Positions 9,696 to 19,523 are shown, counted from the first letter of the stretch. The stretch is 64,000 bases of DNA from Neobacillus bataviensis LMG 21833 (GCF_000307875.1 NZ_AJLS01000123.1:1-64000); one strand, 5' to 3'. Numbers and translations are program-made. The notes: a model not told the origin generated them from the sequence alone.

Positions 9696-11096
9696 TTGAT
9701 TACCATTCAAGAAACAGAAATAAAAGAAAGAGGTCTTTTGGCTGTAAATCGTGCCAAGGAACTTGGCCGGCCTATATTAATAAGTGAAGTCCATCATATT
9801 GAAGCGATTAACCCTTTATCCTTTTTTAACATAGGAAAAGACCGCTATTGTGGGGAACGTTTTTTCTGGAAAGACCCAACAAACGAGATTGTGCTAATTG
9901 GGCTTGGAATTTCAAAACAAATTCAGTCGGATCAGGCTACTGACCGCTTTTTTCATGTTGAAAGAGAGTGGAAGAGCTTTTTAGAGGATAGCATCATTTT
10001 TAATCCATATTCAAAAATGGCTGTTGGACCTCTTATGTTCGGAGGATTTTCCTTTGATCCCTATAAAGAGAAAACGGAACTGTGGTCCAAATTTGCTGAT
10101 TCTTTGTTCCATATTCCCAAATATTTAGTGAGTATTTTAGATGGTGAGACCTATTTAACCACCAATATCGTCATTACACCAAATGATGATTTCTCGCTCT
10201 TTAGTAAGGTTTTGGAAGAAAGAAATCAGCTCCTTCATTCACTAAAACAGGATCATGGGGCAAAGTCTGCTGTTTTATTGGAAACAACCGAGATTTCACC
10301 TGAAAGGTGGAAGCAGGCTGTTGATGGAGTTGTGAAAGAGTTAACAAACGGCCCATTAAAAAAAGTCGTCCTTGCCCGTGAGCTCCGGCTATCCTTTACA
10401 AATAAAGTGGAGGCAGAGGCAGTGCTGGGAAATTTATATACACAACAGCCGGCAAGCTATATCTTTGCGTTTGAATCAAATGGAGATTGTTTTATTGGTG
10501 CAACACCTGAGCGGCTGGTGAAAAAGCGAGGGTCTGAAGTGTTTTCTACCTGCTTAGCTGGCTCGATCTCACGCGGGATCACTGAAGAGGAAGATCGGAT
10601 ATTAGGGCAAACCTTATTAAATGATCAGAAAAACCTGATTGAACATGGGTTTGTGGTTGAAATGATTAAGGAAGCTTTAGAAGAATCATGTGAAGAGATT
10701 ATTCTGCCGGAAAAACCGCAGCTTTTGAAAAATCGGGATATACAGCATCTTTATACACCTGTTATCGGAAAATGTAGCAATGATGCGTCATTACTCTTAT
10801 TGGTTGAAAGGCTTCATCCAACGCCTGCGTTGGGAGGTTTGCCGAAGAAAGCAGCAGTTGAAAAAATAAGACAAGTGGAGGACCTAGACCGCGGCTTCTA
10901 TGGCGCGCCTCTTGGCTGGATTGATTATAAACAAAATGGTGAGTTTGCTGTCTCCATTCGCTGTGGACTCTTGCAGGGTGACGAAGCATCGTTGTTTGCC
11001 GGCTGTGGTGTCGTAGCCGATTCGAATTCAGAAAGTGAATATTTGGAAACAAGTTTGAAGTTTACACCAATGCTTCGAGCTCTTGGGGGAAAATAA
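9696..11096 (+). CDS. menF: Isochorismate synthase MenF
   Basis: MenF converts chorismate to isochorismate, the first step of menaquinone synthesis. The C-terminal chorismate-binding domain has the KVVLARELRL block, the GATPERLV motif and the TPALGGLPKKAA stretch with the catalytic region RGFYGAPLGWID. I start at the TTG at 9696, which has GGAGG seven bases upstream and gives MITIQETEIKERGLLA, in line with other bacilli; an ATG at 9657 in frame lacks a ribosome binding site. The protein is 466 aa. menD follows after one base. Confidence 0.93.
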   Translation: MITIQETEIKERGLLAVNRAKELGRPILISEVHHIEAINPLSFFNIGKDRYCGERFFWKDPTNEIVLIGLGISKQIQSDQATDRFFHVEREWKSFLEDSIIFNPYSKMAVGPLMFGGFSFDPYKEKTELWSKFADSLFHIPKYLVSILDGETYLTTNIVITPNDDFSLFSKVLEERNQLLHSLKQDHGAKSAVLLETTEISPERWKQAVDGVVKELTNGPLKKVVLARELRLSFTNKVEAEAVLGNLYTQQPASYIFAFESNGDCFIGATPERLVKKRGSEVFSTCLAGSISRGITEEEDRILGQTLLNDQKNLIEHGFVVEMIKEALEESCEEIILPEKPQLLKNRDIQHLYTPVIGKCSNDASLLLLVERLHPTPALGGLPKKAAVEKIRQVEDLDRGFYGAPLGWIDYKQNGEFAVSIRCGLLQGDEASLFAGCGVVADSNSESEYLETSLKFTPMLRALGGK

Positions 11097-11097
11097 T

Positions 11098-12846
11098 ATG
11101 AATCATCAGGAATCATTAACAGCTTATATAGCAGCATTCATTTCAGAACTCGTTTTAACAGGGGTAACCGATGTTGTCGTCAGCCCAGGTTCACGCTCTA
11201 CTCCTATGGCGATGGTGATGGCAGAACACCCTGAATTAAACGTTCATATTCATGTAGATGAACGTTCTGCAGCTTTTTTTGCCTTAGGAATTGCCAAGGC
11301 ATTGGATAGACCAGTTGCCATGCTTTGTACATCAGGTACTGCAGCAGCCAACTATTTTCCAGCGATTGTCGAGGCGAGATACTCACGAGTTCCCCTAATC
11401 GTGCTAACGGCAGACAGGCCGCACGAACTTAGAGAAGTGGGAGCACCGCAGGCAATCGATCAAATCCATTTATATGGTCATCATGTAAAATGGTTTGCAG
11501 AAATGGCTTTGCCAGAGGATAACAATGAAATCATCCGTTACACCCGGACTGTTTGTGCTCGAGCAGCAGCCATAGCTGCTGCGGCTCCTGCAGGTCCTGT
11601 CCATTTGAATTTTCCGTTCCGCGAACCGCTCATTCCGAAATTGGATGATGCCCTTTTTCAACTATCGGAACGGCCAAAGGGATATGTCAAGGTTCATAAT
11701 GGAGATTTAACGATTGATGATGAGCAGTTTAAAATGATTTCAGAAAAGTTAAATGGTAAGGAAAAAGGGATTATTGTTTGCGGAAATATCGCTGATGAAA
11801 GCTTCGCTAAAGCCGTGACTCAGCTTTCCGAGGCATTACACTATCCTATTTTAGCAGATCCGTTATCCCAATTGAGAAGCGGTACCCACAGTCACGATCA
11901 TATTATTGAATCCTATGATACCTTTTTAAGGAATGAAGAGGCAAAAGGTTTCCTTAAGCCAGATGTAGTTTTACGATTTGGGGCGATGCCTATTTCTAAA
12001 GCGTTAACCATTTTCTTAAAAGAAAATCATTCGGCAGATCAATTTATCATTGATGGCGGCGGGGACTGGCGCGATCCGGCAGCATTATCAACGAACATGA
12101 TTTTTTGTAATGAAACGTTGTTTTGCGAAAAACTATTGGCTTTTGTTGGCAGCGGTTCGTCAGGAGAATATCTAGGCGATTGGAAAAAAGTTAATGCACT
12201 CACAAAAGAAAATATGACGCCCATTCGTGACATCGCGGAACTAAGTGAAGGCAGGTTGTTTTATCAATTAGCAGATATGCTTCCTGAAGGAGCCACTCTT
12301 TTTGTTGGTAATAGCATGCCAATTCGCGACTTGGACAGCTTTTTCTTAAATAATAATAAATCAATTAAGGTTATGGCAAACAGGGGAGCTAACGGCATTG
12401 ATGGTACGGTTTCAACGGCCTTAGGTGCGGCTTTATACTCCAAGTCCTTATATTTAGTTTTGGGCGATTTAACCTTTTTCCATGACTTAAATGGACTGAT
12501 TGCAGCAAAGCTTTATGATATCGATATTCATATTATTCTTGTAAACAATAACGGCGGCGGTATTTTTTCCTTTTTAGCGCAATCAGAGCATCCGAAAAAC
12601 TTTGAGCTCTTATTTGGTACACCGCTTACAATCGAATTCGAGCACGCTGTCAAGATGTTTAACGGAGAATTTATTAAAATAAAAGATTGGCAGCAGTTTG
12701 AATCGGAAATGATGAAGAGTGAGGGTCAATCCGGTATTCATGTGTACGAAATTGCGACAAAAAGAGATGAAAACCTCAAGGAGCACCGCGGTTTTTGGGC
12801 ATCTGTTTCCCAGGAAATATCAAATTTTGTCAAAGGTGAGCGGTAA
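11098..12846 (+). CDS. menD: SEPHCHC synthase MenD
   Basis: MenD is a thiamine-diphosphate enzyme that condenses 2-oxoglutarate with isochorismate to SEPHCHC. The VSPGSRSTP motif near the N-terminus, the DERSAAFFALG stretch with the catalytic glutamate and the TPP/Mg site near GDLTFFHDLNG and NNNGGGIFSF are all present. The ATG at 11098 has GGGGGA seven bases upstream; an upstream in-frame TTG overlaps that ribosome binding site and is rejected. Length 582 aa. The stop overlaps the menH start by one base. Confidence 0.96.
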   Translation: MNHQESLTAYIAAFISELVLTGVTDVVVSPGSRSTPMAMVMAEHPELNVHIHVDERSAAFFALGIAKALDRPVAMLCTSGTAAANYFPAIVEARYSRVPLIVLTADRPHELREVGAPQAIDQIHLYGHHVKWFAEMALPEDNNEIIRYTRTVCARAAAIAAAAPAGPVHLNFPFREPLIPKLDDALFQLSERPKGYVKVHNGDLTIDDEQFKMISEKLNGKEKGIIVCGNIADESFAKAVTQLSEALHYPILADPLSQLRSGTHSHDHIIESYDTFLRNEEAKGFLKPDVVLRFGAMPISKALTIFLKENHSADQFIIDGGGDWRDPAALSTNMIFCNETLFCEKLLAFVGSGSSGEYLGDWKKVNALTKENMTPIRDIAELSEGRLFYQLADMLPEGATLFVGNSMPIRDLDSFFLNNNKSIKVMANRGANGIDGTVSTALGAALYSKSLYLVLGDLTFFHDLNGLIAAKLYDIDIHIILVNNNGGGIFSFLAQSEHPKNFELLFGTPLTIEFEHAVKMFNGEFIKIKDWQQFESEMMKSEGQSGIHVYEIATKRDENLKEHRGFWASVSQEISNFVKGER

Positions 12847-13670
12847 TGGACATTAGTGTCGACGGAATTCGCTATCATGTGGAAGTTTGCGGTGAGGGGG
12901 AGGAAACACCACCGCTTGTCTTATTGCATGGATTTACCGGGGATTCCTCTACATGGAAACCATTTTTTGAGACCTCGGGGCAATATGCTATGTTAATTGC
13001 ACCGGACATTATTGGGCATGGTAAAACAGAGTCTTCTGAAGATACGGAGCGCTACCAAATAGAATCTGTTGCCAAGGACTTAAATAGGATTCTTGAAGAA
13101 TTAGCTGTTGAGCAAATAGATTTGCTGGGCTATTCAATGGGGGGCAGATTGGCACTTACTTTTGCTCTGCTTTTTCCACAAAGGGTTCGAAAATTAATTC
13201 TAGAAAGCGCCTCGCCAGGCCTAGAAAAAGAGGAAGATAGAAAACTCCGCCGAATGAACGATGCGAAACTGGCAAAATTTATTGTTGAGGATGGGATTAA
13301 GGGGTTTGTTGATTACTGGGAAGATATTCCGCTATTTACTACGATGAAGCGGCTTCCAGCAAGTGTTATTGAATCCATCAGGGCTCAGCGCTTAAATAAT
13401 TCGGTTTCGGGGCTCGCCAATAGTTTGCTTGGAATGGGGACGGGCGCACAGCCTTCCTGGTGGGGTACCCCTTTAATGGAGCTTGATTGTGAGGTTTTGC
13501 TGATAACCGGTTCAGAAGATCATAAGTTTTGTGAGATTGCGGAGAGAATGCTGAAGTCCCTAAAAAAGGGCACTTGGATCGTCGTTGAAAACAGCGGCCA
13601 TGCAATTCATGTGGAAGAATCAGAAAAGTTTGGTACAATAGTAAGTGACTTTTTGTCAAAAAAACGATAA
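12846..13670 (+). CDS. menH: SHCHC synthase MenH (alpha/beta hydrolase)
   Basis: MenH removes pyruvate from SEPHCHC to give SHCHC. This alpha/beta-hydrolase protein has the nucleophile elbow GYSMGGR, an aspartate in [11 protein letters not shown] and a histidine in [10 protein letters not shown], the expected Ser-Asp-His triad. The HGFTG oxyanion motif is near residue 28. It is 274 aa and equals B. subtilis YtxM. TAATG coupling to menD and the position between menD and menB support the assignment. Confidence 0.92.
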   Translation: MDISVDGIRYHVEVCGEGEETPPLVLLHGFTGDSSTWKPFFETSGQYAMLIAPDIIGHGKTESSEDTERYQIESVAKDLNRILEELAVEQIDLLGYSMGGRLALTFALLFPQRVRKLILESASPGLEKEEDRKLRRMNDAKLAKFIVEDGIKGFVDYWEDIPLFTTMKRLPASVIESIRAQRLNNSVSGLANSLLGMGTGAQPSWWGTPLMELDCEVLLITGSEDHKFCEIAERMLKSLKKGTWIVVENSGHAIHVEESEKFGTIVSDFLSKKR

Positions 13671-13684
13671 AGGAGGATTTTATT

Positions 13685-14503
13685 ATGACAGTAGAATGGG
13701 TTCCAGGACGTAAGTATGAAGAAATTTTATATGAGATATATAACGGAATTGCAAAGATCACTATTAACCGACCACATGTACATAATGCTTTTACACCTAA
13801 AACGGTTACGGAAATGTTTGACGCTTTTGCTCATGCACGCGATGATTCCAGCATTGGAGTGATTGTGTTAACAGGTGCAGGGGAGAAGGCATTCTGTTCC
13901 GGCGGTGACCAAAGTGTCCGCGGACATGGCGGCTATGTTGGCGAAGATCAAATCCCGCGCTTAAATGTTCTCGATTTACAACGTTTAATCCGTGTAATTC
14001 CTAAACCAGTTATTGCAATGGTAAAAGGTTATGCCATCGGTGGGGGACATGTTCTACACGTCGTTTGTGATTTAACGATTGCGGCAGATAATGCGGTATT
14101 TGGACAAACAGGCCCTAAAGTGGGAAGCTTTGATGCCGGTTATGGCTCAGGCTATTTAGCTAGAATTATCGGTCATAAAAAAGCCCGTGAAATTTGGTAT
14201 TTATGCCGTCAGTACAATGCGCAGGAAGCGCTTGATATGGGCTTAGTTAACACAGTTGTTCCTTTGGAGCAGGTGGAAGATGAGACCATTAAATGGTGTG
14301 AAGAAATGCTTGAGAAAAGTCCAACAGCGCTTCGTTTCATAAAAGCTGCCATGAATGCTGATACGGATGGATTAGCAGGACTTCAGCAATTTGCCGGTGA
14401 TGCCACATTGCTTTACTATACAACGGATGAAGCGAAAGAAGGCCGTGATGCTTTTAAAGAAAAGCGCAAGCCCGATTTCGGTCAATTCCCGCGTTTCCCT
14501 TGA
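13685..14503 (+). CDS. menB: 1,4-dihydroxy-2-naphthoyl-CoA synthase MenB
   Basis: MenB closes the naphthoquinone ring of o-succinylbenzoyl-CoA. It is a crotonase-fold protein with the [15 protein letters not shown] block, the [11 protein letters not shown] oxyanion-hole region and the [14 protein letters not shown] motif typical of MenB. Length 272 aa is standard. AAAGGAGG lies just upstream of the ATG. A strong terminator follows, so menE and menC need readthrough or another promoter. Confidence 0.97.
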   Translation: MTVEWVPGRKYEEILYEIYNGIAKITINRPHVHNAFTPKTVTEMFDAFAHARDDSSIGVIVLTGAGEKAFCSGGDQSVRGHGGYVGEDQIPRLNVLDLQRLIRVIPKPVIAMVKGYAIGGGHVLHVVCDLTIAADNAVFGQTGPKVGSFDAGYGSGYLARIIGHKKAREIWYLCRQYNAQEALDMGLVNTVVPLEQVEDETIKWCEEMLEKSPTALRFIKAAMNADTDGLAGLQQFAGDATLLYYTTDEAKEGRDAFKEKRKPDFGQFPRFP

Positions 14504-14514
14504 TCAGTTAACAG

Positions 14515-14549
14515 CAGCTTGATGGTTTTGTTTCCATCAAGCTGTTTTT
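14515..14549 (+). terminator. Terminator after menB
   Basis: An 11-bp perfect stem (CAGCTTGATGG at 14515-14525, CCATCAAGCTG at 14534-14544) with an 8-nt loop is followed by five Ts. Confidence 0.85.
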
Positions 14550-14558
14550 ATATAATGA

Positions 14559-14688
14559 GAGTGGTTCTACGTGACCGGAACAAGGTCTGGAAACGAAAAA
14601 GGTCACGTAGAGTGGTTCTACGTGACCGAAACGAGGTTTAGAAACGAAAAAAGATAACGTAGAATAGTCCTACTGTGACTGAATAAAG
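14559..14688 (+). repeat. Tandem 51-52 bp hairpin repeat between menB and menE
   Basis: Two near-identical units (14559-14609 and 14610-14661) are followed by a degraded third copy (14662 to about 14688). Each unit begins GAGTGGTTCTACGTGACC. In unit 1 the arms CTACGTGACC (14567-14576) and GGTCACGTAG (14601-14610) form a perfect 10-bp inverted repeat, so each unit can fold into a hairpin. It does not look coding. Confidence 0.8.
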
Positions 14689-14711
14689 AGTTTTTCAAAG
14701 GGATGTTAAAA

Positions 14712-16199
14712 ATGTCAAACGAAACCATGCCAAATTTTTTAAAGAAAAGAGCATTTCTCACTCCAGACCGGACTGCGGTATATTTTCAGGAGCATACCGT
14801 AACATTTAGTGAACTATATCATCGCTCCCAGAAAGTCGCGGGGCAACTCCAGACTCTAGGGATAAAAAAAGACCAATTTGTAGGGGTATTATTAAAGAAT
14901 CACCTTGATACTGTGGTAATCTTATTTGCTCTTCAGCTCATAGGTGTGAAAGCAGTAATTTTAAACAATCGGTTAACAGCCGCTGAAATTGCTTGGCAAT
15001 TAACAGATTCCAAGGCATCATTTCTCATTATTGAAGATGCTTTTGCCAAAATGGAACTTGTGCACCTGATCTCGCTTAAATCCATTACGAAAGAATCCCT
15101 TTTTCAATTAGAACCAATGGAACAAATAATCCAAGACGAAATTAGTCTTTCTGATATCTGTACCATTATGTACACTTCAGGTACAACTGGAAAACCGAAA
15201 GGTGTCATACAGACATACGGGAACCATTGGTGGAGTTCTGTCGGCTCCGCATTAAATTTAGGCCAAATGGAAAGTGATTGCTGGCTTTGTTCCGTTCCGT
15301 TGTTTCATATTAGCGGCTTCTCCATCCTCATGCGCAGTGTCATCTATGGCATGCCGATTGTCCTTCATGACCACTTTGACGCAGAAAAAACAATTGCAGA
15401 TATTCAGGCAAAAAAGGTAACGATTATGTCAGTGGTTGGCACAATGTTAACAGGTATAGTTGAAGCACTTAACGACAGAAGGCTTTCGAATCATTTTCGC
15501 TGCATGTTGCTCGGAGGCGGTCCTGCTCCATTACCATTACTGAACGCTTGCGTGGAAAAAGATATCCCTGTCTTTCAGTCGTATGGCATGACAGAATCCT
15601 CCTCGCAAATTGTGACTCTTTCACCGGAATATAGCCTGACAAAGCTTGGCTCAGCTGGAAAAACGTTGTTCCCATCTCAGCTTATCATTGTAAAGGACAA
15701 TGGGAGCCCGGCCGAAGCGGGAGAAGCAGGCGAAATTATCGTAAAGGGCCCAAACGTAACACCGGGCTATTTATATCGTCCGAAAGCCACGAAAAAAAGA
15801 TTTCGTGATGGCTGGTTTTATACCGGAGATATTGGTTATTTAGATGCCGATGGATTTTTATATGTTATCGATCGCCGTTCTGATTTGATTATTTCAGGAG
15901 GAGAAAATATCTATCCAGCTGAAATCGAAGCGGTATTATTAGCGCACCCTGCAGTTTCAGAGGTGGGGGTCACAGGCATTGATGATGCGAAATGGGGACA
16001 GGTACCGGTTGCTTTTATCGTAAAAAACAACGTAGTATCTGTGGATGACCTTCAGCAATTTTGCCTAAATAAACTTGCCAGATACAAGGTGCCAAAAGTT
16101 TTCTATTTTACTGAAAAGCTCCCCAGAAACGCTGCTAAAAAACTATTAAGGAGAACACTGCGAGAGTGGGTGAAAGACATTGAATATAGCCGAAATTGA
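14712..16199 (+). CDS. menE: o-succinylbenzoate-CoA ligase MenE
   Basis: MenE activates o-succinylbenzoate to its CoA thioester using ATP. It is an ANL-superfamily adenylating enzyme: the P-loop YTSGTTGKPKG, the GGGPAPLPLL and SYGMTESSSQ motifs, the GWFYTGDIGYLD aspartate motif and the hinge DRRSDLIISGGENIYP are all present. The ATG at 14712 has AAAGGG nine bases upstream; an ATG at 14703 would sit directly on that site. The protein is 495 aa. The 3' end overlaps menC by 20 bp. Confidence 0.94.
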   Translation: MSNETMPNFLKKRAFLTPDRTAVYFQEHTVTFSELYHRSQKVAGQLQTLGIKKDQFVGVLLKNHLDTVVILFALQLIGVKAVILNNRLTAAEIAWQLTDSKASFLIIEDAFAKMELVHLISLKSITKESLFQLEPMEQIIQDEISLSDICTIMYTSGTTGKPKGVIQTYGNHWWSSVGSALNLGQMESDCWLCSVPLFHISGFSILMRSVIYGMPIVLHDHFDAEKTIADIQAKKVTIMSVVGTMLTGIVEALNDRRLSNHFRCMLLGGGPAPLPLLNACVEKDIPVFQSYGMTESSSQIVTLSPEYSLTKLGSAGKTLFPSQLIIVKDNGSPAEAGEAGEIIVKGPNVTPGYLYRPKATKKRFRDGWFYTGDIGYLDADGFLYVIDRRSDLIISGGENIYPAEIEAVLLAHPAVSEVGVTGIDDAKWGQVPVAFIVKNNVVSVDDLQQFCLNKLARYKVPKVFYFTEKLPRNAAKKLLRRTLREWVKDIEYSRN

Positions 16200-17292
16200 G
16201 CTCTATGTTATTCAGATGCCGCTAAAGTCACCGTTTGTAACCCATCTGGAAGCAGTGAATGACCGTAAGGGGATCATTGTAAAAGTTACCTGCAAGGATG
16301 GCGTTTCTGGTTTTGGTGAAGGAGTGGCTTTTTCTACGCCGTGGTATACCGAGGAAACAGTAACAACCAGTTTACATATGTTAAAGGATATTTTGATTCC
16401 TTTGTTGCAAAAACATCCAATCAAACATCCTGAGGAGGCCTCAAAACTTTTTAGCTCAATCAGAAGAAACAATATGGCAAAGGCGGCGCTAGAAACAGCT
16501 TTATGGGATTTATATGCGAAATCCCAGACAAAGCCTCTTTCAAAAATATTAAACGGTACACGCCCAGCCATTGCTTCTGGAGTGGTGGTCGCAACAGACT
16601 CCACGGTAAAAGCAATACAGCAAATTGAGCAATATCTTGAGCAAGGTTATCAGCGGATTAAAGTGAAAATAAATCCCAACCAGGATTACGCCTTTCTTGC
16701 AGAAATCCGCCGCCACTATCCCGACCTGCCCATCATGGCAGACGCCAATTCCTCCTACTCGCTTCAGGACATTGATCGCTTAAAAGCATTGGACGACTTG
16801 AATCTAATGATGATTGAGCAGCCGCTGGCACATGACGATATCATCGAACATGCCCAGTTGCAAAAAGAAATTCGTACACCTATTTGTTTAGATGAAAGCA
16901 TTGTCACTTTTGAAGATGCACGGAAAGCGATAGAGTTCGGGAGCTGTAAGGTGATCAATATTAAAGTGGGCAGGGTTGGCGGACTTTATGAAGCGAAACG
17001 GATTCATGATTATTGTTTTGAAAAAGGGATCCCGGTTTGGTGCGGAGGAATGATTGAATTTGGAATTTCACGCGTGCATAATATTGCACTAGCCTCCCTC
17101 CCTGGTTTTTCCATTCCGGGGGATATATCTGCATCAAGCCGTTTTTGGGAAGAAGACATTATCACACCTGAAGTTACTGTTGAAAATGGGTTTATTACAG
17201 TACCGGAGAGCCCGGGTATCGGATACGAAATAAATGAAAATAGGCTTCAGGAAGTCTTATTAGCAAAAAAAACATTTACTTTCCCCAAATAA
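16180..17292 (+). CDS. menC: o-succinylbenzoate synthase MenC
   Basis: MenC dehydrates SHCHC to o-succinylbenzoate. It belongs to the enolase superfamily: the KVKINP pair of lysines, metal ligands in MADANSSY, MIEQPL and LDESIV, and the second-base lysine in INIKVGRVGG are conserved. The start is TTG at 16180 inside menE with only a weak GGGTGA ribosome binding site, so translation probably depends on coupling. Length 370 aa is normal. The gene completes the menaquinone set of the window; the last methylation step (MenG) is not encoded here. Confidence 0.94.
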   Translation: MNIAEIELYVIQMPLKSPFVTHLEAVNDRKGIIVKVTCKDGVSGFGEGVAFSTPWYTEETVTTSLHMLKDILIPLLQKHPIKHPEEASKLFSSIRRNNMAKAALETALWDLYAKSQTKPLSKILNGTRPAIASGVVVATDSTVKAIQQIEQYLEQGYQRIKVKINPNQDYAFLAEIRRHYPDLPIMADANSSYSLQDIDRLKALDDLNLMMIEQPLAHDDIIEHAQLQKEIRTPICLDESIVTFEDARKAIEFGSCKVINIKVGRVGGLYEAKRIHDYCFEKGIPVWCGGMIEFGISRVHNIALASLPGFSIPGDISASSRFWEEDIITPEVTVENGFITVPESPGIGYEINENRLQEVLLAKKTFTFPK

Positions 17293-17320
17293 AAAACCAG
17301 GCAAAGTAGTTTGCCTGGTT
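17291..17320. terminator. Bidirectional terminator between menC and the DUF1540 gene
   Basis: An 11-bp perfect stem (17295-17305 with 17310-17320) has a GTAG loop. The T-run is better on the minus strand, so it mainly ends the small converging gene. Confidence 0.75.
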
Positions 17321-17326
17321 ATAATC

Positions 17327-17488
17327 TCACGATAATTCATTCGCTTCAAAAGTTTGACAATCGGTTTCTTTGCTATTACCCGCCGTATCACCCGTATGAC
17401 TGACAACGTAGATACGGTCGGCACTGCATTTGTTTCCATTTGCCCAGAATGTGCAGTTATTTACTTCACACAAAACATCCTTAGCCAT
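17327..17488 (-). CDS. DUF1540 domain protein, 53 aa
   Basis: This short gene encodes MAKDVLCEVNNC followed by a small cysteine-containing domain with Cys at 7, 12, 21 and 44. The C-x4-C-x8-C...C pattern and the VNNCTFW and KCSADRI stretches fit the DUF1540 family of Firmicutes, whose function is unknown but which looks like a small metal- or disulfide-stabilised fold. The ATG at 17488 has AAGGAGTGA upstream. A terminator follows directly. A longer open frame on the opposite strand (from 17354) is its shadow. Confidence 0.85.
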   Translation of the reverse strand: MAKDVLCEVNNCTFWANGNKCSADRIYVVSHTGDTAGNSKETDCQTFEANELS

Positions 17489-17599
17489 TCGTATCACTCC
17501 TTAAAGTGGATCGGTAATACAGTAATAGCATGTGAAATTAAACAACACTTCAATCCTGTAAGTAGCAGGAAACTGGGCAGGAAAATGGGAATGAACCCA

Positions 17600-18529
17600 T
17601 TAATTATTTAACGCTGTTTTTAATGACTCTAGATTTTTCTTCATCAATGAAAAATAGGTTTCATTATTTGCAATGTTGTCTTTGGATAAAACAGACAAAT
17701 TGTGAATCGGCAATGCCCGTGCTCCAATCTCTTTTTGGACGACCTTTCCTAGTTTTGACTTAACATTTTCTTCAAAAAGAATATAGTGTAAGCCGTCATG
17801 ATCGGCAATTGAGATTATTTTTTCCAGTTCCTTTTGTGTCGGTTCATTGGTTGTTGAAAGCCCTGAAATACTGATTTGTTCCATGCCATAACGAGTTTCC
17901 CAATAACCGAAAGCGGCGTGGGTCACGATCATCTTTTTATGCTTCGCAGTTGAAATAGTTTGCTCAAATTCACTATTCAATGCATCTAATTCTTCTCCAA
18001 GCTTGTGATAATTTTCATTGAAAAGTTCTTTGTTTTGCGGCAGCTTTTTTATTAAAGCATCCCGAATAACTGCTGCCATTTCTTTTGAATAAACCGGGTC
18101 AAGCCAAACATGCGGGTTGATATCTCCATGGTCATGGTCATCTACCTCATCAGAATGAGTTTCTTTTGGCAATTGCAGTTGATTGGCCGTAGGCACTATG
18201 GTGACATCCTCGTTTTTTAATGTCCCTTTAGCCTTTTCCACAAAGCCTTCAAGTCCGAGACCTATATAGAAAAATAAGTCTGAATCAGCCAAGTTCATCA
18301 TATCCTTTTGCGATGGTTCAAATGTGTGTTCATCGGCACCTGGAGGATAGATGGTTTTTACGTCTACATATTTTCCGCCAATTCGTTCAGCAAAATATTG
18401 AAGTGGGAAAACAGTTGTATAAACGGTTAATTGATCCTTCTTTTTTGCTGGCTGTTTATCATTCGAACAAGCGGAAAGAATAATGCTTAATGGCAGCAAA
18501 ACAGAAAGAATAATGATGAATTTTTTCAT
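17600..18529 (-). CDS. znuA: Zinc ABC transporter substrate-binding lipoprotein (ZnuA/AdcA type)
   Basis: This is an extracytoplasmic solute-binding protein of cluster A-I, which captures Zn2+ or Mn2+. It has a lipoprotein signal (PLSIILSAC, acylated Cys about residue 21), a short His/Asp-rich loop (DDHDHGD), and the metal-binding histidines in ADEHTFEP, NPHVWLDP and VTHAAFGY. The last acidic ligand region is lost in no obvious way. Length 309 aa is normal. Unlike most such genes it has no adjacent permease or ATPase, so it must share a transporter encoded elsewhere. The Zur-type operator just upstream argues for zinc rather than manganese. Confidence 0.85.
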   Translation of the reverse strand: MKKFIIILSVLLPLSIILSACSNDKQPAKKKDQLTVYTTVFPLQYFAERIGGKYVDVKTIYPPGADEHTFEPSQKDMMNLADSDLFFYIGLGLEGFVEKAKGTLKNEDVTIVPTANQLQLPKETHSDEVDDHDHGDINPHVWLDPVYSKEMAAVIRDALIKKLPQNKELFNENYHKLGEELDALNSEFEQTISTAKHKKMIVTHAAFGYWETRYGMEQISISGLSTTNEPTQKELEKIISIADHDGLHYILFEENVKSKLGKVVQKEIGARALPIHNLSVLSKDNIANNETYFSLMKKNLESLKTALNN

Positions 18530-18552
18530 AAGGACTCCTTAAAATGATATTT

Positions 18553-18573
18553 AAATCGGACTTATTACGATTT
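18553..18573 (-). promoter_or_regulatory. Zur-type operator upstream of znuA
   Basis: A 21-bp imperfect palindrome has outer half-sites AAATCG (18553-18558) and CGATTT (18568-18573), with an intact ATTACGATTT right half. It matches the known Bacillus Zur box (AAATCGTAAT-N-ATTACGATTT) except for central positions of the left half. It lies 24-44 bp upstream of the znuA start, where it would repress transcription when zinc is sufficient. Confidence 0.7.
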
Positions 18574-18735
18574 GTATTCGAAAAATTTTTATCATTCAGA
18601 AAAGAAATAAGTGCATAATACGGAACGATTCCGATTTCCATATGTATCTTACAAAAAAAAAAGCCTAAATGCAAGTATAATATTTGTTTCAAACAAGGAA
18701 TATTATGTATTCTTATATAGAAAGGTGGAATATAT

Positions 18736-19299
18736 ATGACAATATTAAATGAAATTTTAGACTATAATCAGCAATTTGTAGAAGACCATGAGTATGAGAA
18801 ATATGAAACAACGAAATTTCCGAATAAGCGGATGGTTATTCTTACCTGTATGGATACACGCTTATTGGAACTATTACCGAAAGCATTAAACTTGGGAAAT
18901 GGGGATGCAAAGCTTATTAAGGATGCCGGTGCACTTGTTACACATCCTTTTGGAAGTGTGATGCGAAGTATTCTGGTTGCGGTATATCAATTACAGGCAC
19001 AGGAGATTTTGGTAATTGGCCACCATGATTGCGGCATGAGCGGTATGAAACCGGAACCTGTGATTGATAGTATGAAAGAGCGGGGGATTACTGATGAAAC
19101 ACTTGCCACTCTTTCCTATTCCGGCATCGACATTGAACAGTGGCTACAAGGATTCGAAAATGTGAATGACAGTGTTGCACACAGTGTAGATATGATTAAA
19201 CATCATCCATTATTGCCAAAGGGTGTTCCTGTTCATGGATTGGTCATTGATCCGAAGACTGGAAAGCTTGACCTAGTAGTAGATGGGTATCAGGTTTAA
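18736..19299 (+). CDS. ytiB: Beta-carbonic anhydrase (YtiB)
   Basis: This cytosolic zinc enzyme interconverts CO2 and bicarbonate. The zinc ligands Cys38 (LTCMDTR), His96 and Cys99 (GHHDCG) and the Asp40/Arg42 dyad are present. Length 187 aa matches B. subtilis YtiB. AGAAAGGTGG precedes the ATG. Its last four bases overlap the end of the converging yidD gene. Confidence 0.92.
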   Translation: MTILNEILDYNQQFVEDHEYEKYETTKFPNKRMVILTCMDTRLLELLPKALNLGNGDAKLIKDAGALVTHPFGSVMRSILVAVYQLQAQEILVIGHHDCGMSGMKPEPVIDSMKERGITDETLATLSYSGIDIEQWLQGFENVNDSVAHSVDMIKHHPLLPKGVPVHGLVIDPKTGKLDLVVDGYQV

Positions 19300-19523
19300 T
19301 CCTTCTTTTTTTCCGGAACTGGGTCAAATCCTCCGGGATGAAAAGGATGACATTTTAAAATCCGCTTCATGGCCAGCCAGCCGCCTTTTACAGCGCCGAA
19401 GCGTTGAACCGCTTCAAAGCCATAATGCGAACATGTGGGATAAAATCGGCAGGTGGGTGGTTTTAAAGGTGAGATGGCCACTTGATAAAAACGAATAATC
19501 GAAAGAAAGATTTTTTTCAACAT
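19296..19523 (-). CDS. yidD: Membrane protein insertion efficiency factor YidD
   Basis: YidD is a small membrane-associated protein thought to help YidC insert proteins into the cytoplasmic membrane. The family signature is complete: an amphipathic N-terminus ([14 protein letters not shown]), [17 protein letters not shown] and the C-terminal [13 protein letters not shown]. Three consecutive ATG codons occur; the third (19523) is eight bases after AAGGAG and is preferred, giving 75 aa. Confidence 0.93.
   Translation of the reverse strand: MLKKIFLSIIRFYQVAISPLKPPTCRFYPTCSHYGFEAVQRFGAVKGGWLAMKRILKCHPFHPGGFDPVPEKKKD

Noticed and set aside
17354..17611. 85-residue plus-strand frame over the DUF1540 gene
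   Set aside because: The minus-strand frame has a ribosome binding site, family cysteines and a terminator; the plus frame is its shadow.
19283..19498. 71-residue plus-strand frame over yidD
   Set aside because: It is antisense to yidD, which carries the full family signature.
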